NCBI RefSeq assembly: GCF_964340395.1
Contig: NC_135569.1
Span: 5,177,540 to 5,241,539, forward strand
Length of the DNA: 64,000 nucleotides
Direction of reading: 5' to 3'
DNA from: Glandiceps talaboti
Lineage: Eukaryota; Hemichordata; Enteropneusta; Spengelidae
Shown here one piece after another: positions 35,757 to 47,100 of this stretch. The position numbers were made by a program, and so were the translations under genes. The notes beneath the pieces are model-generated. The model ran no database searches and had not been told where the DNA came from. It saw only the letters and a program-made list of their open reading frames with translations. Each line of letters starts with the position of its first letter. Positions within the stretch are counted from its first letter, which is position 1.

Positions 35757-38700
35757 TTTATTTAATGACAATATGACGCCATCTTTTTCTCCTTTTGGTA
35801 CATTTTACACAGGTAAATGTGACGTTTTTCTTGGTATATGCATCGATAATTGTGTCGCTTGCTGGAATGGGACAATATGGGTACAATGTTGGTGTATTGG
35901 CAGCACCGACTCAGGTATGATACAACCTACGAAAGAACACCAGTGCGTTTGCTTAAATGTAGTGAGCTAAGGAAAGATTTTATGCAAAGACAAAATTAGG
36001 TGAACACAACAATTTAACTGATAAAAAACAGCGGCTGTCTCTGACGTACGTTCAGGTTACGCTTTTATCAGTTTGTTTATGTCTGTGGAAGTTATAATGT
36101 AACACGAACAGTACTCATACGCCATTGTTCTAGCATCATGTAGCATTCTATCAGCAAACAGTCATTAGATCCCTGCTCTTGTGGTGTTTATACTTTGTTA
36201 AGTTACCAATACGTTATGTCTCATTCCTCCTTACCACACACTGGTGTTATATCGCGGATTGTAGTTGTTTTGACTGGCATTAATACATTCAAACATATTC
36301 TGACAAATGAAGTCACAAAGCCATGTGACAGGGTTTTAGATCAATCGTCTGATTCACAGACGTCCACAATACGAAATCATATCAAGTAGACGGGACTCTT
36401 ATGTTGTTGTCGACAGTGGTAGTCGGAACTTGGGATAACTAAGAGAATATATGGTGACCACGAGGCAACTCATCGTGTTTGCCATGCCAACAAACAACAA
36501 GAAGTACTTCATCCAGACGAACGTTTCGGTTGACATCTGAACTTCAAGCTCACACTTTTCACATTTGCCATTTGCCATTTTTTTCATGAAACTTCTCATG
36601 TGCCCTACTAACAGAAGAAACTCTGGGGTCATACATATCTTCATTTCTTCATATTATACCTTATGTCTATATAAACAAAGAAACCACGTTAGCAAAAATG
36701 ATTATTCATCATTCAGAGATATATTTTTGTGTATGATTTGGTGTATTTCCTTTGATAATTTTAGGCAATACAGGATTTTTATAATCAGTCATACACTGAA
36801 AGATATGGTGAAATGAGTCAGTCGACGTTGGACTGGTTATGGGCAATGACAGCAGCAAGTTTCGCCGTAGGTGGTGCCATTGGAGCAATCGTGGCCCCAC
36901 CTATCTCCGACGTGATGGGCAGGTAAGGGGGTGTCATGGGGGAGGGGGGAGCTGTATATAGAAAGGCTACTCCCCTTCATAAAGCCATCAAACATCGAGA
37001 CATTCAAATAAATGCATTCCATCTTCATCCAAGACAAAGAGTACCCTCGGTCCAGGTTGGGGAAATTAACCCTTAATAATCATAACATTTATTTTGATCA
37101 ATTTGGGATTCGACATCTCATGATGACTTTCGCCCCCCCCCAACACCCCCCCCCCATCCCACCCCCAACTGAGCCTCTTATTTCTGGCCATCCTTCAAAA
37201 CACAAGCTAATAGCATTTGAATTATATGGAAGCCTTGCAACACTTGGACCATACTTTGAGCATGCAGATTGAGTATTGCATCTCGACACAACCATACGAA
37301 CGTGTGATTCGTGGCATTGTAAAAAGACACTTTTTTTCTGAACGACAGATTTTTCAAGTGACATGTCTACTCCATGGTATATTTTTTATTTATATACAGG
37401 AAGTATGGTTTACTGCTAGTCAACGTATTCTCCATCAGTGCTGGCTTGATGTTTGGGAGCAGCAAAGTGGCGAATAATTTTGAATTGGTGATAATGGGTC
37501 GTATCGTTGTTGGCTTTTACTGTGGTATGTACGCTCACTTTCAGCTGACTACATTGTCAGACCATGTTAAATTTCAGTTAAAGAAACATCGATTGAGAAA
37601 AGTAAATTAAACTACAGGGAATTTAAAATTAATTAGCGTTTCACTCATGGGACACGCTAGTTTTTTTATAGACACAAAAGTCATATTAAAACTTTACAAG
37701 ATGAATAATTATTTTCAATCACTTAACCAGCAATATATATTTACTGACAATAGGGAACTTGCAATCCAGACTGAGCATGCTCAGATGCAAAGGACTATGG
37801 GATTATCTGTGGTTATCGTAATACCTAATCTGGAGCTACTGATAAAAACCCTCCACAATGGTCAGGGTGACTATGAATTGATTATCTGTGGTTGCAAACA
37901 ATGAAACAGTATTGTTTACAATACCAATTCATTAGTATTTATTATTACATTTCCCATGATGCAACATTCAACATGGCGGATTTGCAAGTTCCCTGTTGTT
38001 AAAATACTAATAATTAGACACTGTGCAATCTTAATTAGAGGTCTACTTTATATATCAGAATAAGTTGCATCATGAGTCATTGGGGTGCAGATTTTTAGAT
38101 GCGGGCCCAAATATCTATAGTGCAGTTACACTCACATGATTGCTACAGACTCATAATTAGAAACCTAGGCAGTGAGGGCTGCATTTTTAAAGGGAAAAAA
38201 ATCAAGGGCTGGTTGAATTATAATACAGTGGCCTCAGTTGCATTACAATGATATCATCACAGCCAACTTTCTGCAGTCCTGTGGCAGTGCAGGGCTGCTG
38301 CATGACTGCAGCAGGACTGCTGCAGCACTGAAATTCAGGACTGCGCGCATGACTGAAAATTCAGGACTGCGTGCATGTCTGAAAATTCAGGACTGCACGC
38401 ATGTCTGAAATTCAGGACTGCACGCATGTCTGAAAATTCAGGACTGCGCAGCGCGCATGTCTGAAAATTCAGGACTGTGTGCATGTCTGAAATTCAGGAC
38501 TGCATGCATGTCTGAAATTCAGGACTGCATGCATGTCTGAAATTCAGTACTGCATGCATGTCTGAAATTCAGGACTGCTGCTTGACTGAAATATTTTTGC
38601 ATCCTTCTATTTCAAGTCAAAGCTATTTTGTGTATGTTGTGTGCATTGATAAGTAGTACACAGAGGATTTTTTATGGGGTTATGGGAATTCAATATCATC

Positions 38701-41159
38701 ATTTCATAGAGTCCAAAAGTATCTATAATCATATTTGCAAGTGTTTTGTGCCTGTAGAATAGTACTTGCTGCAATATTGCGCTTAAAAAACCCAGAAAAA
38801 TGATGTATTCAAAATTTGTGATTTTTAAGTTCTTGAAAGAGGATGTGCAGGAGGTGCCTTCAAGATATTTGAAATAAAGTCATGGCTGCCTACTTTTAAT
38901 CACAAAATACATTTTCCGCAATACAAATTTTGTAGTGAATGGTGAATATGTTTACACTTGTGTTCTTCTGTATGAAATATTTTGTAACAATATTTTTGTG
39001 GGTGTATATTGACAAAAAATCACACCGAAAATGTACTACTTTGCATAACAACATCATATTTACGCTTACTTAGGGAGTCACTTTACTTGTCCGCCATAGT
39101 TTGCAGGTTTTGTATGATATCATGAACAGTAAGTTTTGAGCCAGAAAAACATCAAATTTATTCACTCCTCGGATAATAATTTTGGTTAGTTACACTTCTT
39201 TGATACAAAAGAAGAAAGTTCACATATAATACGGATGATTTTAACTGGAACTTCAGAAATTTTTAGACGATTACAAATTGCCAGTCGTCTGCATGCTGTG
39301 CTGTCTGCTGCTGTCTGTACAAATTGATCTTCCTACACGGGATGACTGCCACTGACGTATTAATACTTTTTAAAAGAAGAAGCTGGTTGACATATCAACA
39401 GAAGTTAGCTTTGGTCATAACTTGCACAGGTGAATAGCTTTATTTATTCCCTCCTCCCCTCACCCATGTCCCTTATGAATCTACTTGTTTCTGTCCTGAA
39501 TATCGACTCTTTTCACATTCCAGTTTCACATATAATGATAGCTGCAATAATTGTAGCGTTTGATGTGACTTTGAGGGCTTTTTCGTCTGTTTTTGTGCCT
39601 TTTTCGTTCCGACGTTTAACCCGAATCAAACGCTACAATTCCTCTAATGCAAATGCAAAAAGACGGAAGCGATTCAGATCTGAATCGCAAAGTTGGGCGG
39701 ACTTTTCTGCTAAATTACGCCTTATCTGGCAAAATATCGGACATTTCCTAACGCCAACATTAATTACAGCGCCTTCAAGACCAAAAAAGTGTTCAGAGGT
39801 ACCCCAATTCCGTCAGAATCCCCATTAAATACATTCTTTTTAGTAAGTATATTAAATTTGAATTATTAACAAAATTTAAAGTGGTCATATGGATCTGATG
39901 AGAATGGGTATTTATTTTGAAATTAGGCCTAATAACAAAACTGTTAAAATTAAAAAGACAATAGAAAACTGTTGTTCTAATCTGTAATGGTTGTACATCT
40001 TATGAGAAGAAACCAATAACACAGCGACCATAGAAAACATTACTTGAACTTGACACTCACATATAAAAAAAAATACTTTAAAAAATAAAACAATCTACCC
40101 CCCCCCCCCCACCTATTCTAAAATTGAGTGTAATCAGAACCATACAATTTTTTTTTTTTTTTTTTCATCTTATTATCATATAAATGAAAGGACAACTTTG
40201 CTATTTCTAGTACAGAATAGTACAGAAAATGTACATATTTACAACTCAATAACTTAAATAACAGAGTTACTGTATTAAATACATATGAAATGCATTGTAT
40301 ATAAAGTACGTAAACTCAATTACACCATACTCAAGCCAGGTTATTGTCTTTGAACAGAAACTGTGGATAATATATCCTGGCTGTTCTACATGTATGTCAC
40401 TGGTTTTGCGTTGCCCTAAATATAAGTCAAAACATTCCAAAATGCCATTATCTTTCCAATTTTTGATAAATTATGCTCAATGAGGTATAATTATATTATT
40501 GCTCAACATTTTACTTCATTAAGCTGGAAAAGATTTGTGGCCTAAGGGTTTGTCACTACAAGTCGCTAGACGAGTAGTGACAAAGGATCCCATAGGTTAC
40601 TCATATTTTTATTGACTGAATGAAGAAAAATATTGGGAATAATATATAAGTAATCAGTCCTGTCCCGTCTGCACATGTATCTGTCGCATTCCCATTACAG
40701 ATAAACACAAATTACTCACTTTAATCACAAGTAAACTCAATTAATAAAACTTTATGGATGGTGATGTTTTAATGTATGGCATGTGTTGAAACATCACAAT
40801 GCATAAAGTTTGCTTACTTGAGTTTATTTGTGATTAAAATTGAGAAATTTATGTTTATCTAATTTTTGTATGAATCTTTTGAATTTTCTTGCATGTACAA
40901 TGACAAAACTTTTTGCGGGGTTTTTGCAAGTTATTGAGTTCCCTCTACCATCATGAAATTGGTATATGTTGGTTCACTTTATTTTTTCAAGTAGAGAAAT
41001 ATATTAAAGTTTTTGATACTGTAATCCAAAATTTATTTGTCATCCATTTGGCCACTTTACAGTGACATAAATTAGTCTTGTATTTCTCCTTTTTAGCACA
41101 ACTGAACTGTGGTTCAGTAGTGCTATAGGGATCGCCCGGCGTCTGTCTGTCTGTCTGTC

Positions 41160-41199
<40 letters not shown>

Positions 41200-44100
41200 T
41201 AAACAACTTAAACTCAAAAACTGCTGAACCGATTGCCATGATATTTGGTGGGTCCATTACCTTGGGTGTCTAGTTGGGAAATTGTTCAAATCAAAATGAT
41301 CACATCACAGATGTGTGATTTGGGTCATAAAATGTGATTTTTGGTCAAAAAACTTAAACTCAGAAACTACTAGGCAGATTGGTGCGAAATTCTTAAGGGG
41401 ATGTAAAGTAAGATTTGTCCATGACGGGATGATTCCAGCAGTGATATGCAAATTAGGGCTAAAAATGTGTCTTTTTGGTTAAAAATCTATAATTCCAAAA
41501 CTACTGAGCAGATTGGGCTGAAATTTAATGGGAATGTATCTAGGGATGTATGGACAAAGAAATATTAAGCATACCATGATTCCATGAGTGATATGCAAAT
41601 TAGGTGTAAAAATGTTCATTTTTGGTCAAAAACTTATATCTCAAAAAGTACTTGGTCACCGAGTCTGAAACTTGGTGAGATGTTTCTGCATGTTATTCTT
41701 CAAAACATTTTGACAAAATTGGCCCTAGCAACCATGACCACGCCCTTAGCAACAACCAAATGGCAGTATATTTTGGTCAAATAACAACATCATATGGTAG
41801 GCAAATGAATAAACATTCAAAAAATGTATGCAAATACCGTAGCAACCATGACCACGCCCATAGCAACAGCCAAACGGTCGTGTATTTCACAAAGATAACA
41901 ACAGGGATTAATAGACAATTGAATAAACGTTCAAAAAATGTATGTAAATTTGCCTAGCAACAAGACCACGCCCATAGCAACAGCCAAATAATCATGTATA
42001 TTGCAAAGATAACAGGAATAGAAAGACAAATTTATAAACATTCAAAAAATGTATGCGAATGTGCCTAGCAACAAGACCACGCCCATAGCAACAGCCAAAT
42101 AATCATGTATATTGCAAAGATAACAGGAATAGAAAGACAAATGAATAAACATTCAAAAAATGTATGTAAATATGCCTAGCAACAAGACCACGCCCATAGC
42201 AACAGCCAAATAATCACATATATTGCAAAGATAACAACAGGAATAGAAGACAAATGAATAAACATTCAAAAAATGTATGCAAGTGTGCCTAGCAACAAGA
42301 CCACGCCCATAGCAACAGCCAAATGATCACATATATTGTGAAGATAACAATGGAGATTAATAGACAATTGAATAAACATTCAAAAAATGTATGTAAATAT
42401 GCCTAGCAACAAGACCACATCCATAGCAACAGCCAAATGATAGCATATATCGTAAAGATAGCAACATGGTTGGATAGGCAACTGGATAGTCATTCACCAA
42501 ATGAACACTTATTGTTCGCATGTTAGCATTTTTAAAAACTGTACAGTTGTGCTACAACGCCATTGGCGGTATTTTTACAGTATATGCTACAATTGCTATA
42601 GTACTGTATGACAGTTACATCATCTTAATGTGGCCATATGGATGAGGATTGGGTATTTATTTTGGATTTTTAATTTATAAAACAATTTTATCATGGCTTC
42701 CTACTTGGAAAATCAATGTGAAACAGCACATTTCAAGTCCTTGTTTGTAACTCAATAAATTGCGAAAGCTTAATAAACGTGTAAAATCTTTGTTATTGTA
42801 CGTACAATAACAAACTTTTTAGGTATGTTTCAGCTTTTTGCAAAGTATTGAGTTACAAACAAAGACTTGGCATATGTTATTTCACATTGACTTTCCATGT
42901 AGGAAGCCATGATAAAATTGTTTTATAAATTAAAAATCCAAAATAAATACCCAATCCTCATCCATATGGCCACTTTAACATTAATTTTGTAATTGTACAC
43001 TATAACAATACGTTTTCTACTCTTTATGATCAGACTGATATGTTAGGCCTAATAAAAAAAATTGTGTGGTTCCGATTATGCACAATTTTAGATTTTTTAT
43101 TTTATTTTACTTTATTTTATTTTTATGTGTGAGTGTCTAGCTCAGGTTTTCCATTGTTTTCCAATGGTCTCTGTGTTGTTTATTTCTTCCTATCAGATGT
43201 ACAGCCATTACAGTTTGGAAGAACAGTGTAATATTGTCTTTTTAAGTTGATGTCAGTTTCTGCATCCACTATTTCTTGTGAGACTTCAAATTTCTTACAA
43301 TTTTAATATTTCTTTCTCGAATACGTAAAAATAAGTTTAGAGTGAAAAGCTAGGAGGGGTCAAGTAACCGAAACCAAACAATTATTCTTTTTAGGCCTTA
43401 TATATAGTTTGACAATTTATTTTCCTCCATTCTCTGCAATTGTTTTGTTAAATAATGATGTTCATTGTACATCTTCACTAGTGAAAAATAAGTTCTTGTT
43501 TTTTTACTACTTTTGTCTTTAGGGATGCATAGAGAACCTATGAATTGAACAAGTAATGGAGATGAGGCGCAAAAGAAGAGCTTGACAAGAAATTGTACAA
43601 AGTTTTCACACAGCTTGAAGAACTATAATTTGATAAACTTATGTATCGGCCCATTTATCCGTACATCTTCCTGAACATAACAGTGCGTTCTGCCATCTAC
43701 AAGAATCTAAGGCTTTTTTACTGTCACAATAATGAGCTCATATGGGTTATGCAGTTACAGATACTGCACATTATACAATGCACAAGCCAAATTGAACAAA
43801 AAAATATGGAATTTATACCCTGGTTGTTCTATAGCTATGTCACGACAATGTGTGTCTTATGTCCAGCGTGCATCTACGTCACTGGTTCTGTGGTGTTCAA
43901 AATATAAGTCAAAATGGTCAAAATTGCCTATTACGGTACTTTCCCTTACTTTTCTTTGATATTACTAGACTAGTTATATAAAATAATAGTAGTACTGGTG
44001 TAATTATGTTGTTCTCCAAAAAAGTTTCTCCATTCAGCTGGAAAATACTTGTGACCTAAGGGTTTTGCCACTCGTCTAGCATTTTATGACAACTAGTATT

Positions 44101-47100
44101 GCAAACACAAAACACTGAACAAAGATAATGTCAACATTTCTAACACCTAATGTTACACAGTTTTATATATAGGTGGGGGCTAACGTTACACTTTGAATTT
44201 CATTTTAGGCATCGCCATGGCTGTAATTCCATTATTTTTATCGGAAATATCACCAAATAAATACCGAGGTGCTGTAGGATGTAACCAGAAGATTTTTCTA
44301 GCAGTAGGTATCGTCATAGCCCAGGTAAGTCAATTTTCAATCTCATTTACATACTTAACTGGTAAGTCAATTTTCAATCTCATTTGCATACTTAATTGGT
44401 ATGTCAATTTTCAATCTCATTTACATACTTAGTTGGTATGTCAATTTTCAATCTCATTTACATACTTAGTTGGTATGTCAATTTTCAATCTCATTTACAT
44501 ACTTAGTTGGTATGTCAATTTTCAATCTCATTTACAAATTTAATTGGTATGTCAATTTTCAATCTCATTTACATACTTACTAAGTATGTCAATTTTCAAT
44601 CTCATTTACATACTTAATTGGTATGTCAATTTTCAATCTCATTTACATACTTAATTGGTATGTCAATTTTCAATCTCATTTACATATTTAATTGGTATGT
44701 CAATTTTCAATCTCATTTACATACTAAGTATGTCAATTTTCAATCTCATTTACATACTTAATTGGTATGTCAATTTTCAATCTCATTTACATACTTAATT
44801 GGTATGTCAATTTTCAATCTCATTTACATATTTAGTTTGTATGTCAATTTTAAATCTCATTGACATACTTAGTTGGTATGTAAATCTTAGCTGCATAATT
44901 TGGTAGTTGAAAGTAGAGCCTTTCATCACCATCATAATAGTCGTGATGATTCCACTGTTTATAATACAATGGGAGCCAGTTAAGATGACAGAAAGTCACT
45001 GTCAATAAACATTGCTCAATATTATCGTCTAGCTCAACAAAAAATTGTATATTCTATTCCACTGAAAAGTCTGAACGAAGTATATGTTCTTACAATGCAG
45101 TGCATTGGATTTTATGATGATAATCTGTTTATATAACAGTACCTCAAGGAAAGAAAATGTAGCCAACGTTAGAAAGATTTTTATTCTGGGTGATGAAAAG
45201 AAGCTGTTGTAAACTTAGCAAGTTTTTGTGAAGCCAGACGATGACATGTTGCAGTGTTAGTAAGAATATTGTAGAACTAGACGGTAAATTGTAGGAATGT
45301 TCGTAAAATTCTTCAGACTATAAAATGTAGCAATATTAAGATCATTGTAGAGACAAACGATAGAATGTAGTGTTTTTATTTCGTGCGAGACAAAGATTTG
45401 TTCCACTTCAAATTGCTTCCATTGTATATTTATTTTGTGTTGGTTCGGTGCATTTTATTTTCTGATCCATACTGGTTCAATTTGTGCTTTGTTTTGATAT
45501 TTGTAAATTAATTTTTATTCGCTGTTTTCATTCACTTATGTTTACACTTATACACCAGGTACTTGGTATATTCGTATTGAATACAGACGATACATGGCAT
45601 TATCTGCTGGCAATAACAGGGTTACTCTCTGTACTTCATTTGATTCTGTTTCCTCCATGTCCTGACAGTCCACGTTGGTTGTTGATAACTGATTACAAAC
45701 CTGCAGCAGCTAAGAAAGGTAAACTCATAAGGATAGAGATTATCTGACAAATACAATAGAAGCCATCTTAAACAGAACGCCGTCTGCATTTGCTATACCT
45801 TGTCATCTGCTCAAAACATTTTACAACTGTTGATTTCAGACTGTGGACGAACCTATTACAAACAGGGAAAGTAAACAAATGAATTGGATTAATAAAAGAC
45901 AATGTAACGAATAAGGTTTTTTTACGTCTCGTAGCAGATCTGGCGAGATATGCAAATATGCCTAGCAACGGTTATTAAGCACGTATGCTAGTAAGATTTT
46001 GTATGACGTTCTTTTTCTGGTTAACTGGGTCGTATTGTAAGTAAAACGAACAAGCGTGAAAATAATAGTAGATTGTATTCAGAGTGAAGTGAAAACTGAA
46101 AATATTATGACATGTACAGTCTTTTTCTAACCATATTTCTTTTCCATTGAATCATAACCACAACGAGTCAATACAGAACTAAGATGCACAAACAAAACTG
46201 ATTACTAGTACAAATGGAGAACTTGCACTCCAGACTGAGCATGCTCAGATACAAAGGAATATGGGATTATCTGTGGTTATCGTAATACCTAATCTGGAGC
46301 TGCCGATAAAAACCCTCCCACAATGGTCAGGGTAGCTATAAATTAATTAATCGTGGTTGCAAACAATGTAACAGTATTGTTTACAATACCAATTCATTAG
46401 TATTGATAATCAAATTTCCCATGATGCAACATTCAAGATGGCGGGTTTGCAAGTTCCCTATTGGAATACTACGCGGCACGGTATTATAGTAACAGGTCGA
46501 TTTTCCACCACCTTTTAAGTTTTATGTAGAAAATGATATACTGTACTATAAATATATATCAAGCTTTTTAAGTTTTGATAATTTCTCTTTGTTATTCATC
46601 TTCCCATTTTAAGCTCTAGAGAAGTACTACGGTGCTTCTGACGTCAACTGGGCTGTTGAAGAAATAGTTCACGAACATGCTGAGGAATTGAAAGAAGAAA
46701 AAGTGAGCTTCCTTGGTTTGTTTTCAAACCCGTCATACAGGATACCTTTACTCATCAGTGCTACAGTGATGTCATCGGTGCAATTTTGTGGAATTCCTGC
46801 AGTGAGTAAAATAAATTCAATTTCGTTAAACCTAAGGCCTAAACAATTCTTTCTGGTCAGGGCGCGCTTCGCTTAAATACCCCCACCCCCACCCCCTGAT
46901 CTCTTTTTGTGTCACGTTTTGACCAGCCAATGCAGTCTGCAGATCCAAGGGAAAACACAAAAATAACCCTCCCTACATTAATTGCTACTTCAGTGAAGAC
47001 AACTGCAGAACCAATTATGAACAAGCAAATGACATCTGCCAAACATACACACTTGCTGTAAAGTACTAAATAAAAAGAATAGTAATAAGGAAATAAGGGA

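Noticed and set aside
39430-39828. 132-residue open frame in gene C intron 4
   Set aside because: No recognisable domain, no splice logic and mixed composition; probably chance or an unidentified old repeat. A protein search with a significant hit would reverse this.
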